From: a virus
Direction: 5' to 3' (one strand)
DNA length: 36,222 bases
IMG/VR virus record: IMGVR_UViG_3300008108_005838
Location: 1-36,222 of that record
The translations under genes and the position numbers were made by a program. Below, in pieces: positions 1 to 6,959 of this stretch; the first letter of the stretch is position 1; every line of letters begins with the position of its first letter. The notes below the pieces were generated by a model. The model was given only the letters and a program-made list of their open reading frames with translations, was not told the DNA's origin and searched no databases.

Positions 1-125
1 AGATCGAGGGACTACCCGAACCCCAGGAAGGAGTTTATTACATCGTATCCGGGTTGGTGGCCGCCGCGGCCGCTAAGATAGGTCGCGTGGACTGTTTAGC
101 CCCCCGGGGCATTAGTCCAGGATAA
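1..125 (+). pseudogene. 3'-altered copy of the gene at 594-956, cut by the window edge
   Basis: The fragment reads EIEGLPEPQEGVYYIV then SGLVAAAAAKIGRVDC in frame and is nearly identical to residues 65-105 of the protein at 594-956, with an offset of 786 bases. After VDC the two copies differ by small indels and this copy stops at a TAA (123-125), ending APRGISPG instead of the intact PGGLVRDKSNPG tail. The homologous nucleotides continue untranslated to about 176. It is either a decayed paralogue or one with a shortened C-terminus; the start lies outside the window. Confidence 0.6.
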
Positions 126-220
126 ATCTAACCCTGGGACTGTTTTAGGGTGCCTGTTTTTACAAAAGTCTTAAGTTAGTTATCAGCTATCAGATGTCAA
201 GATTTAATCTTAGAGGTGTT

Positions 221-541
221 ATGCTGTCATTTGAAGAGTTTCAGGGTACCTCAAAAAAAGAATTGCTGTCATTTGAAGAGTTTCAGAGTCACGTTTTAGA
301 GATATTTAATGCCTCTAAAGAGGAGTGTAAGTTTTGCTCTTCTTCTTATCATTTCTTGGCATTAATTAATTACACTGGCTGCCAGTGGTTATTTTTTACA
401 GTCAAATACTCAATAGACCCTGACGCTTGCAGTTATGGCCGTTGGAGTGTCGTAAAAGAAAAAGACAAAGGTTCGGATTCTTTAGTAGAAGCAATAGAAA
501 TTGTTTCGCAAAAAACAGAAATTGCTGTTTTTAAAAAATAG
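221..541 (+). CDS. Hypothetical protein, FEEFQ-repeat paralogue 1
   Basis: A small protein of about 106 residues, not recognised. Its N-terminus carries the heptad LSFEEFQ twice, encoded by a 21-nt direct repeat (224-244 and 266-286). The body ends in an acidic/basic tail (EKDKG...FKK) and has aromatic pairs and cysteines (EECKFC). I prefer the ATG at 221 over the upstream in-frame ATG at 194, because 221 follows a TTAGAGGTG ribosome site and gives the same N-terminus as the paralogue at 996. TTATCAG-type repeats lie just upstream (about 178-195). It belongs to a duplicated two-gene unit with the 594 gene. Confidence 0.6.
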   Translation: MLSFEEFQGTSKKELLSFEEFQSHVLEIFNASKEECKFCSSSYHFLALINYTGCQWLFFTVKYSIDPDACSYGRWSVVKEKDKGSDSLVEAIEIVSQKTEIAVFKK

Positions 542-593
542 AAAAGTAATTAGTTATCAGTTATCAGCTAACAATTATTTAGGAGTCAAAAGA

Positions 594-956
594 ATGGTCG
601 TTAACGCCACGCCTGATGTAATCACCCTCGTCTCTAGACAGGGGGTCGAGCAAGACTCCAAGAACCAGTTTCTCGCTGAAACTGTTGAAATTCTCAAAGA
701 GATCCCTCCGTCGGGGATTCTCCCACGAGTTTCAATAGTCACGGGGGAAATCGATGGTATTGCCATCGAGTCCATTGTTTACGGAGAGATCGAGGGACTA
801 CCCGAACCCCAGGAAGGGGTTTATTACATCGTGTTAGGGTTGGTGGCCGCCGCGGCCGCTAAGATAGGTCGCGTGGACTGCCTTACCCCTGGAGGGTTAG
901 TCCGGGATAAATCTAACCCTGGGACTGTAGGGTACCTGTTTTTACAAAAGCTCTAG
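594..956 (+). CDS. Small conserved protein with PEPQEGVYYIV motif
   Basis: A 120-residue protein. The start at 594 follows a good AGGAGTCAAA site; the reading frame is open further upstream (501) but that part is intergenic repeat. The order of motifs (N-terminal PDVITLVSRQG, central GEIEGLPEPQEGVYYIV, small-residue run VAAAAAK, then RVDCLTPGG and VRDKSN, ending GYLFLQKL) resembles a family of small proteins found in bacteria and phages with a P.G..YIVS..V...A....D...PG..VRD pattern. I know no proven function for that family. A truncated copy sits at the window start. Confidence 0.65.
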   Translation: MVVNATPDVITLVSRQGVEQDSKNQFLAETVEILKEIPPSGILPRVSIVTGEIDGIAIESIVYGEIEGLPEPQEGVYYIVLGLVAAAAAKIGRVDCLTPGGLVRDKSNPGTVGYLFLQKL

Positions 957-995
957 ATTGGTTATCAGCAATCAGATAATAGAGGCTATGTTGTC

Positions 996-1361
996 ATGTT
1001 GTCATATGAAGAGTTTCAGAATAGCGTATCAGCAGAGAAACAACTGCTGTCATTTGAAGAGTTTCAGAGTCACGTTTTAAAGGTATTTAATGCCTCTGAA
1101 GAAGAATGTGATTTCTCTAATTTTTCATATGCCTTCTACGCAGAAGTCAGCTACCAAAAATACCAGTGGTTACAGTTTGTGGTTAGATACATAACAGACT
1201 CTGAAAGCTGTTATTATGGCCGCTGGATTTGTGTTAAAAGATACGACAAGGCCTGTAAGACTATTTCGGATTCCTTAAATCAAGGAATAAAGGCCCTTGA
1301 GCGGCAGACAGAGGAAAGCATCAAAGAAGAGATTGATGTTTTTAAACGCTTAGAGAAGTAA
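996..1361 (+). CDS. Hypothetical protein, FEEFQ-repeat paralogue 2
   Basis: A 121-residue paralogue of the protein at 221-541. It shares LSFEEFQSHVLKVFNAS followed by an EEC motif, and YGRW..VK in the C-terminal half. It again carries two FEEFQ heptads at the N-terminus (LSYEEFQ and LSFEEFQ), so the internal heptad duplication predates the gene duplication. The start at 996 is weakly supported: AGAGG lies about 10 bases upstream, and an out-of-frame ATG occurs at 988. Function unknown. Confidence 0.6.
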   Translation: MLSYEEFQNSVSAEKQLLSFEEFQSHVLKVFNASEEECDFSNFSYAFYAEVSYQKYQWLQFVVRYITDSESCYYGRWICVKRYDKACKTISDSLNQGIKALERQTEESIKEEIDVFKRLEK

Positions 1362-1391
1362 TCGGTTAGTAAAACCTATCAGGAGTAAAAA

Positions 1392-1577
1392 ATGAGCCTC
1401 TGCTTATCCTGCTCCCGTCGTAAAGATCAAGACCCATGTATGGGTCAATTCAGTGACGGGCACTACTACTGGTGGACCCCAGTAGTCCAGTCCGAATTGG
1501 AGAAGGTACCGTCTTGGGTACGGGATAAAGAAGTCTATTCTGTCAAAGAGTGCTTCCGATGGAAAGAAAACCCTTAA
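1392..1577 (+). CDS. Small cysteine-containing protein
   Basis: A 61-residue protein starting behind a consensus AGGAGTAAAAA site. The N-terminus has CLSC followed by SRRKDQDPC, a possible metal-binding cluster (three Cys in 15 residues); the rest is rich in Trp/Tyr (YYWW). It is the last gene of the cassette-type block; its 3' end overlaps the start of the next gene, where the GGCC-rich phage-type composition begins. Not recognised. Confidence 0.55.
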   Translation: MSLCLSCSRRKDQDPCMGQFSDGHYYWWTPVVQSELEKVPSWVRDKEVYSVKECFRWKENP

Positions 1578-2158
1578 GTGCCTTAATGCTATGTGCAATG
1601 GCACTGGTCGGCGTAGCTGCATTCGCTGACGTAGCATCTAACCTATCGAAGGCAAGGCCTTCCGTATGTAGTGCTAATAGTGACAAGGTAGTAGATAGAG
1701 TTCGGGTGGTCGCATTCACCGATCCCTTGCTTGCCTCTAATAAGAGAGGCTGTTATGTATATGTGCCCTTAGATGGGCCCCCGCCTGAGATAGGCGAGTG
1801 GTTAACTATACAAGGTGATATAGAGAATGGTGAGTTAAAGGGCACTTATAACCGTACTTATCTAGACTACGATAGTGTGAGTAGCCCTAGGCTCAAGAAG
1901 CGGTTCCTCAGAATAGAGGAGCCCTTACGGGAGACCGAGCCTGGTTCTGGTTACTATGCTATAACTAACCTAAGTCTAAAAATAGATGCGCTCGACGTGC
2001 GGGCCATCAATCATGCGTTACAACACGGCGGTGTCGTATATGCCATCATCGAATGGGACGAGGGCATAGTTCATACTATGACCTTCGTTGACGAGACCGA
2101 GTTCAATGAGGCCATAAAACGTGCTAGATACAGTGCTCGCCCTTATACTAGGGAATAG
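1559..2158 (+). CDS. Secreted or membrane-anchored hypothetical protein
   Basis: About 199 residues. The N-terminus looks like a signal peptide: MERK, then the hydrophobic stretch LSALMLCAMALVGVAAFA, so export is likely. The mature part has four Cys-free segments, a pair of cysteines early (SVC, RGC) and many beta-type segments (VVYAIIEWDE, MTFVDETEF); no family is recognised. A GTG at 1550 is an alternative start three codons earlier. It overlaps the preceding gene by 19 bases and the following one by 38, which suggests a translationally coupled operon. Confidence 0.6.
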   Translation: MERKPLSALMLCAMALVGVAAFADVASNLSKARPSVCSANSDKVVDRVRVVAFTDPLLASNKRGCYVYVPLDGPPPEIGEWLTIQGDIENGELKGTYNRTYLDYDSVSSPRLKKRFLRIEEPLRETEPGSGYYAITNLSLKIDALDVRAINHALQHGGVVYAIIEWDEGIVHTMTFVDETEFNEAIKRARYSARPYTRE

Positions 2159-2429
2159 GCCCCCGCCCATACCAGTGGGCCTATGCGATATAAGGCGCCA
2201 TAATGGCTCCTACGTGACAATTGAGAAGGCCTGGGCTAAGAGCACTACATACTCTAACCCTCTCCTACCCAACCATGCCTACGTCCTCCTATACGAGGGT
2301 GCGGGCACTAGCAGGTGCAGTATACTTATCCTGGCTAGGGGAGTACGCAGCGGTAGGTTTATACAAGTAACGGGTAACGTTAGTAACGGCACGTTAATTA
2401 ACGTTACCATCATTACCTTAAATGGGTAA
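2121..2429 (+). CDS. Hypothetical protein
   Basis: About 102 residues from a GTG start, overlapping the preceding gene by 38 bases; a second GTG at 2133 would shorten it by four residues. The N-terminus is hydrophobic (LDTVLALILG), the remainder is beta-rich with a Gly/Asn/Val C-terminus (GNVSNGTLINVTI). It may be a small OB-like or extracytoplasmic protein, but no family can be named. It is followed after five bases by the membrane protein gene, consistent with one transcript. Confidence 0.5.
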   Translation: MLDTVLALILGNRPPPIPVGLCDIRRHNGSYVTIEKAWAKSTTYSNPLLPNHAYVLLYEGAGTSRCSILILARGVRSGRFIQVTGNVSNGTLINVTIITLNG

Positions 2430-2434
2430 GTCAC

Positions 2435-3478
2435 ATGACAATCGTATTAGCGTTGATGGCCCTCATAGTATCTCTGATACCATATCTTAGTATCGAGATA
2501 CTGCTAATGGCCCTTATGCCGCTGATAAGCGGTGATAACGCGATGGGCGTATTAGCTATAGTGATAGTTGGCACTATCACCAGTGAGGCCCGCATGAGTA
2601 ACCCGGCCTTCACTGGTATGCGAGTAGTTACCGCCACTAGCGGATATGACGCATCGGCCTCGCTGCTAATACGAATCACCAGCCTAATTGGGGGCATAGT
2701 AGCCAGTCTAGGCATAATAGTTATGGACCAATACCTCGGTGTATCTCATATGTGGATAACGCCATTAATGATGGCCATCTTCATATTAGTGCAGTGCTGG
2801 AGCCGCGCCGAGATGGTAGGTCTAGCCGTTATCACGGCTATCTTCCTATGGTTCCTGCATAGTCAGCCCCACGCTACTACCATCCTGGGTATGGGGGGCT
2901 ACGTTATGGCCAGCCTAATATGCCCCGCTAGACGTAAGACTGGGGACTGTGAGACCAGCAATGCACTGAGCATCGCTATGTCGCTAGGACCATTCCTCGC
3001 TATTGGGTTACCTGTAGCCGCAGCCGCCCCCGATGGTAAGACTGAATCTTATCTCGAGGCCGTTGTGCGGGGCATATCATTGGGACTAGTCATGTTAGGT
3101 AATAGTAGCGGGCGAGATGCCATGAGCTCCTACCTGGCCCTAACGGATGTAAACCAATTCCATTGGCCCGCCTTCGTCGGCGCAGTAGTGTTACTGACGC
3201 CCCTATTCTTATCAGCCTATTGGCTGACCATCTGGATGATAAGGAGCCCCATGTGGCAACGTTGGTTACACGCCGGCCCCACTCGCCTTATCAATCTAGG
3301 TGTAACGGCGGCCGCGCTGGTCGTGTTGATGGCATCGGCTCACGTTAGTATTCTATTCCTACCGGGGGCCGTATGTCTAGGACTGATGTATATGGTAGGG
3401 GAGATATCAGGGATAGATAAGATGCTACCCTTCCCCATACTAATAGTCGTCAGTTATATAAGCCAATGGGGCTCCTAG
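2435..3478 (+). CDS. Multi-pass integral membrane protein
   Basis: A 347-residue protein made almost wholly of hydrophobic segments; about nine to ten membrane spans can be counted (for example residues 2-30, 34-50, 80-100, 108-150, 177-200, 236-260, 286-312, 315-345). Charged residues cluster in a loop near residues 160-175 (PARRKTGDCETSN). No transporter signature is recognised. The start ATG lies five bases after the previous stop. Codons for Ile are largely ATA/ATC and GGCC occurs about 13 times in about 1 kb, unlike the guest regions. A membrane protein of this size is unusual for a phage; it could act in envelope modification or in transport. Confidence 0.65.
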   Translation: MTIVLALMALIVSLIPYLSIEILLMALMPLISGDNAMGVLAIVIVGTITSEARMSNPAFTGMRVVTATSGYDASASLLIRITSLIGGIVASLGIIVMDQYLGVSHMWITPLMMAIFILVQCWSRAEMVGLAVITAIFLWFLHSQPHATTILGMGGYVMASLICPARRKTGDCETSNALSIAMSLGPFLAIGLPVAAAAPDGKTESYLEAVVRGISLGLVMLGNSSGRDAMSSYLALTDVNQFHWPAFVGAVVLLTPLFLSAYWLTIWMIRSPMWQRWLHAGPTRLINLGVTAAALVVLMASAHVSILFLPGAVCLGLMYMVGEISGIDKMLPFPILIVVSYISQWGS

Positions 3479-3488
3479 TATCCCATTG

Positions 3489-3520
3489 TCGATGCCCCAG
3501 TGGGGCACTAGGGGCATCGA
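3489..3520 (+). terminator. GC-rich stem-loop after the membrane protein gene
   Basis: TCGATGCCCC (3489-3498) pairs perfectly with GGGGCATCGA (3511-3520) around a 12-base loop, and an alternative CCCC-AGT-GGGG hairpin is nested in it. It sits 11 bases after the stop of the membrane protein gene. There is no T-run, so it may be a weak terminator or a processing/stability hairpin. Confidence 0.45.
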
Positions 3521-3581
3521 CTGCGGCCTAATCGGCGGCACTGGGTGTACCCATCCATTAACCACACCATGGGAGAGCTAT

Positions 3582-3815
3582 ATGGAGCCTATAGAATTAG
3601 ATGCGCGTCACGTAGCGTATCTATCACTGTTCATGTTCATGGTGGCCGTGCTGGTCATCACACATAGTGTAGCGGTACTAGTAATCGTAGCATTCCTGGC
3701 CCGCGCGCTCTATCTATCGAGCTCCAAGCGGAGCAATGCGCGTATCATACTATCACCTAATGGTGTAGAGAGTCGAGTAGGTAACTCAATTTACTGGGGG
3801 GTAGGGAATGTCTGA
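3582..3815 (+). CDS. Small two-span membrane protein
   Basis: A 77-residue protein starting at 3582 behind GGGAG; a longer frame (from 3486) would run through the hairpin and is less likely. Residues about 10-50 form one long or two short membrane helices (YLSLFMFMVAVLVI, then AVLVIVAFLARALYL), followed by a basic cytoplasmic tail (SSSKRSNAR). The stop overlaps the next start (ATG at 3808). It may be holin-like in size and topology, but nothing specific supports that. Confidence 0.55.
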   Translation: MEPIELDARHVAYLSLFMFMVAVLVITHSVAVLVIVAFLARALYLSSSKRSNARIILSPNGVESRVGNSIYWGVGNV

Positions 3816-3984
3816 TTATCCAATCGATCTGTATAGCCTGGAAATTAAACCACGCCATCGAGAGCTGGTGGTCAGAGTGCGCGAGGCACGACCGCAGATG
3901 AGGAAGGCCCCCGCAGGGGGGACGAGTCGTCAAGTCTGGCCGTATCACGGAGCCCGTCGCATAGAAGAGTGGCCGCACTACTAA
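3808..3984 (+). CDS. Short basic protein
   Basis: A 58-residue frame, MSDYPIDLYSLEIKPRHREL onward, ending RRIEEWPHY. It starts behind a purine-rich GGGGGGTAGGGA site and overlaps the previous gene by eight bases, the usual spacing for coupled phage genes. It is rich in Arg (about 11) and Pro and may bind nucleic acid. No family recognised. The minus-strand frame over the same bases is taken as a shadow. Confidence 0.5.
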   Translation: MSDYPIDLYSLEIKPRHRELVVRVREARPQMRKAPAGGTSRQVWPYHGARRIEEWPHY

Positions 3985-4022
3985 GAGACCCCAATCAATT
4001 AACCAACTAACCGAGGTATATT

Positions 4023-4547
4023 ATGAAACTCAAGATCAAATTGACGCGCAGCAACGCAACCCGGCAAGTAACACTTACTACTAGCCCTAAGAATGGCAAC
4101 ACGGTGCTAACCGGCACCGTGGTAGACGCTAGTAATTATCAGTTGAACCTGTCAGATGGTAGCCTCGTTGATGTCAGTGAGCGGGCCATTGGGCTGACTG
4201 TTAATCTAGTATTCAGACCACAAGATACTGATACTATAGCCAATCACATAGCTGATGGTTACCGTATCCATGGGAATGGCAGTCCATTCATCACAATGGT
4301 GATTGATTGTAAAACTAAGAAGCCCGCAGCCGGGGGCAATATAATCATCATGGGGGACGACATTGCGTCAATTGACTATGAAGCATGGAATGACGATACT
4401 TTCGTGAATGAGCGCGAGCTAGATATGCTCTTCAATAAGGAGGCAGAAACTAAGGGGGCAAGTGGAGCAGCGCGTGAAGCAAGTGCTCCTACTTCAGGTG
4501 CTCCCAACTGGTTCAGCCGTAAGGTAACTCTCCAAGAGAGACTCTAA
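4023..4547 (+). CDS. Hypothetical protein, tandem paralogue A
   Basis: A 174-residue protein starting about 12 bases after a CCGAGG site. Domain layout: a basic beta-rich N-terminus (MKLKIKLTRSN, RQVTLTT), a central segment with DVSERA..GLTVNLVF, then IADGYRIHGN.SPFI.MVI, an acidic stretch and a low-complexity Ala/Ser/Gly tail (KGASGAAREASAPTSGAP). It is about 60% identical to the gene at 4654, including conserved downstream bases, so the pair arose by tandem duplication (offset about 631 bases). Function unknown. Confidence 0.6.
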   Translation: MKLKIKLTRSNATRQVTLTTSPKNGNTVLTGTVVDASNYQLNLSDGSLVDVSERAIGLTVNLVFRPQDTDTIANHIADGYRIHGNGSPFITMVIDCKTKKPAAGGNIIIMGDDIASIDYEAWNDDTFVNERELDMLFNKEAETKGASGAAREASAPTSGAPNWFSRKVTLQERL

Positions 4548-4603
4548 TAGAGAGCTAGAGTATAAATTACACGGCCTGCCGCGGGGAAGAATGGTCGCAA
4601 GGA

Positions 4604-4622
4604 CCCTCTACCTAGTAGAGGG
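4604..4622 (+). terminator. Hairpin between the two paralogues
   Basis: CCCTCTA (4604-4610) pairs with TAGAGGG (4616-4622) around CCTAG. It lies between the two duplicated genes and is absent in this form after the second copy. No T-run follows, so intrinsic termination is uncertain. Confidence 0.35.
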
Positions 4623-4653
4623 TTACCCCATCAAATAATTAAGTAGGACTGCC

Positions 4654-5160
4654 ATGAAACCAAGAATGAAACTAAGAATCAAATTAACCCGTTCGAATGA
4701 AACCAAACAAGTTACATTTACGACTAGCCGCAGCGGCAATGCCGTGTTAACTGGAACTTGCGTTGAAGCGCAAGACTATCATTTGAAGTTAGCAAACGGC
4801 CGTTCTATCGACGTCAGTGAACGGGCCACTGGGCTAACTGTCAACCTAGTGTTCCCGCATAGCAATTATATAGCCAAGGACATAGCCGATGGCTACAAGA
4901 TGTATGGGAATAATAGCCCATTCATTGTAATGGTGATTGAATGTAAAACCAAAAAACCCACGGCTGAGGGTAATATCATAATCATGGAGGACGACATTGA
5001 CTCCGTTTATTATGAGGCCTGGAGTAGTGATGACACCCTTGTGAATGAGGAAGAGATAAATAGGCTCTTCAATAAGAAGGCAGGAACTAAGGGAGCAAGT
5101 GGAGCAGCGTATGAAGCAAGTGCTCCCGACTGTTTCAACCATGTAACTCTCCAGTACTAA
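4654..5160 (+). CDS. Hypothetical protein, tandem paralogue B
   Basis: A 168-residue paralogue of the protein at 4023-4547. Conserved blocks: KLTRSN, DVSERATGLTVNLVF, IADGY, SPFIVMVIECKTKKP, NIIIM.DD, YEAW, and the KGASGAA.EASAP tail. It has five extra residues at the N-terminus (MKPRM); a second ATG at 4666 would give the same start as paralogue A. Both genes are followed by ATAGAGAACTAGAG-like bases, showing the duplication included flanking DNA. Confidence 0.6.
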   Translation: MKPRMKLRIKLTRSNETKQVTFTTSRSGNAVLTGTCVEAQDYHLKLANGRSIDVSERATGLTVNLVFPHSNYIAKDIADGYKMYGNNSPFIVMVIECKTKKPTAEGNIIIMEDDIDSVYYEAWSSDDTLVNEEEINRLFNKKAGTKGASGAAYEASAPDCFNHVTLQY

Positions 5161-5248
5161 TAGAGAACTAGAGTAGCCTAGCTATAAATTACTTGGCCCG
5201 CGGCTACTAGCGGGTCAACCCCGCCCATAGCAGAGGGCGTGTAATACA

Positions 5249-5659
5249 TTGAGTAAACTAAACACAGCACTAGAGGTAATAGCAGAATGGTTAGAGGAGT
5301 ATGGCCCGGCCCATCTCCCCATTCTAATGCGATACGCCTTACTAGAGAGATACACATTAACGAAGGCCCGAGAGATGGGGCACGATATTAATATATGTAC
5401 GACAGCGTTCAAGAGCCTATGGACAGAGGCCAATGATGAAGGTATACAGATAGCGAGATTACTGAGGAGGTATCTAGAGGGAGGAGGGGAAGTAGAATAC
5501 TTCCGAGAGAGGCCCGACTTAGTAGAAGCGATGAGCTGTTTCATGGCCCTAGGGGACATAGAGTTTTACAGAGAGTTAGACGATAAGATAATGAAGGCTG
5601 CTACAGAGAGAGCAGCGCGGGCCAGCAGTACAAGACTAAATAAATCATATGCAAACTAA
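5249..5659 (+). CDS. Helical hypothetical protein
   Basis: About 136 residues from a TTG start; no ATG occurs in frame before residue 27. The sequence is acidic and helical (NTALEVIAEWLEEYGPAHL, LRRYLEGGGEVEYFRERP, ELDDKIMKAATERAARAS). It overlaps the next gene by 11 bases. No known fold is recognised; size and character would fit a small regulatory or adaptor protein. Confidence 0.5.
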   Translation: MSKLNTALEVIAEWLEEYGPAHLPILMRYALLERYTLTKAREMGHDINICTTAFKSLWTEANDEGIQIARLLRRYLEGGGEVEYFRERPDLVEAMSCFMALGDIEFYRELDDKIMKAATERAARASSTRLNKSYAN

Positions 5660-5888
5660 ATATACAATACGAGCCACAGACGGTAGATACCTGGCCCCCA
5701 TTACTATAGAGGAGGCAGAGGAGCTAGAGAGGAGCGGTATAATCAGGCCAGATGGAGAGGGGGGTTACATGATGGTGGCAGACAGCGCGTTTGCCGTCAG
5801 TCAGTACGTGATCTATGATTGTCAGCGGCTATGTGATGACCTATTCGAGGAGGGGCCCGTCGTAATTGAGAGAACAGCTTCAAGATAG
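5649..5888 (+). CDS. Hypothetical small acidic protein
   Basis: A 79-residue protein from ATG at 5649, overlapping the end of the preceding gene by 11 bases. It has a beta-type N-terminus (TKYTIRATDGRYLAPIT), an EEAEELERSGII helix and a C-terminal CQRLCDDLFEEGPVV segment. Not recognised. It converges on the minus-strand HNH gene, with only 15 bases between the stop codons and no clear terminator. Confidence 0.5.
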   Translation: MQTKYTIRATDGRYLAPITIEEAEELERSGIIRPDGEGGYMMVADSAFAVSQYVIYDCQRLCDDLFEEGPVVIERTASR

Positions 5889-5903
5889 GTGCGTGCAACA
5901 GCA

Positions 5904-6590
5904 TCACGCGCAGGCGGCCTGCTCCCTCCGGAAGATATCAAGTAGGGGGTCGATAGTAGATCTAAGGCCGGCCAAGAGATGACGAGCTGCATCAGTAGGT
6001 AGGCCCCGCCACCAGCGCTGCACCCTCTCCTGAGCCCAATCGAGGCCCAATCGCGTCATAGTGCGCTGTAGTGTGCGCTCGAGCAGGTGGGTGAACTGAG
6101 CGAGGGGGCGTATATCACCGCTATCGGTACCGTAGTGCACTACCCACTGAGCGGGGTCAGCGATAACCTCAGGATTCTGAGTAGCGTGGGCCAGAAGCTT
6201 ATTCTCGATGGGGCTCACGTACCAGAGATTACCATAGTCGTTGTTAGAGGTATCACCATCGAGGTGATGTACTTCCATGAGGCCCGCGCGGCAGACCTCA
6301 CCACGGCGTTCTCGTCTCCAACCAGCGGCGGGCCGCCTATCAATGTAGAGGACTATCTGGTGAACATATACCAGCTCCTTACGGAGGTTAGTGCAGTGGA
6401 ACGCGAAGAAGCGACAGTGCTCGAGGTAATCGAATAGCCGCTTATTCTCCTTAGCGAGGACGTACTGGTAGCCACTGGCATTGGTGTGAATAGTGGCAGC
6501 CGCGAGATAGCGGCGGGCCCCACCTAGCATAATATGCATGGCGTGGTAAGATGGGCGAGGTTCGAATCCGCTACTTGATTTTGTTTCCAT
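5904..6590 (-). CDS. HNH endonuclease, homing-type
   Basis: A 228-residue protein. The HNH core is visible at about residues 75-140: LVYVHQIVLYIDRR, then MEVHHLDGDTSNNDYGNLWY with the His-His-Leu-Asp-Gly and Asn-Asn-x-Asn-Leu signatures, and SPIENK. This is the arrangement of phage HNH homing endonucleases, which cut DNA and mobilise themselves. The start at 6590 is supported by a GGAGG three bases upstream on the minus strand. It is the only minus-strand gene in the first 10 kb and stands between an operon and a noncoding zone, as free-standing homing nucleases often do. Confidence 0.8.
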   Translation of the reverse strand: METKSSSGFEPRPSYHAMHIMLGGARRYLAAATIHTNASGYQYVLAKENKRLFDYLEHCRFFAFHCTNLRKELVYVHQIVLYIDRRPAAGWRRERRGEVCRAGLMEVHHLDGDTSNNDYGNLWYVSPIENKLLAHATQNPEVIADPAQWVVHYGTDSGDIRPLAQFTHLLERTLQRTMTRLGLDWAQERVQRWWRGLPTDAARHLLAGLRSTIDPLLDIFRREQAACA

Positions 6591-6610
6591 GTGCCTCCAT
6601 GTGCTATAAT
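6581..6610 (+). promoter_or_regulatory. Candidate sigma-70-type promoter reading into the stem-loop zone
   Basis: TTGTTT (6581-6586), an 18-base spacer and TATAAT (6605-6610). The decamer GTGCTATAAT matches the -10 region of the minus-strand promoter at 8465-8493 base for base. No convincing gene follows; the first structured elements begin at 6666, so it likely drives a noncoding RNA. Confidence 0.55.
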
Positions 6611-6665
6611 AGAGAGGTTTCTATGTGTAATTATGCCGGGCAGCCCCCACGAGATAGGCTCCCGG

Positions 6666-6875
6666 CATTTACTTATCCCTGCGGCCGGCCCCTCCTCGAT
6701 CCCCCCCTCCATCGGAGGCCGGGGAAGGGGGAAGGGGGGCCCCAGGGATAAGTAAATGAAAATGCCCTACAGATGCATATCCCCCCTCCATCGGAGGCCG
6801 GGACGCCATCTATAGGGCATTTGATTATCCGTTGATCGCGGGTCCCCCCCTCCATCGGAGGCCGGGGTCGCAATC
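6666..6875 (+). ncRNA. Three tandem stem-loops with a shared apical motif
   Basis: Three consecutive inverted repeats carry the same apical hairpin (CCCCCTCC-ATC-GGAGGCCGGG; copies at 6702-6724, 6781-6802, 6844-6866) on three different outer stems. Stem 1: 16 perfect pairs, 6666-6681 with 6743-6758. Stem 2: AAATGCCCTA (6760-6769) with TAGGGCATTT (6813-6822), extended inward by AGATG/CATCT. Stem 3: GATCGCG (6834-6840) with CGCAATC (6869-6875). Different stems holding a constant top is what is expected when an RNA or DNA structure, not a sequence, is maintained. The promoter at 6581-6610 points into it. Confidence 0.55.
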
Positions 6876-6890
6876 TAGGGATAGGTTCAA

Positions 6891-6950
6891 CCTACTGGCC
6901 AGATATTCAGTAGGTCTAGATCATGCTCACTGGCCAGATATTCAGTGAGC
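6891..6950 (+). ncRNA. Twin hairpins with identical loop and covarying stems
   Basis: Hairpin 1: CCTACTG (6891-6897) with CAGTAGG (6908-6914). Hairpin 2: GCTCACTG (6925-6932) with CAGTGAGC (6943-6950). The inner part ACTGGCCAGATATTCAGT is the same in both, while the outer pairs differ and still match. They directly follow the three stem-loops and may belong to the same transcript. Confidence 0.5.
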
Positions 6951-6959
6951 ACTAGCATA

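Noticed and set aside
6551-6580. GAGGTTCGAATCCGCTAC looks like a tRNA T-arm on the plus strand
   Set aside because: The T-stem has two mismatches, and no D-arm, anticodon arm or acceptor partner can be paired upstream. The bases are inside the well-supported HNH gene start on the minus strand.
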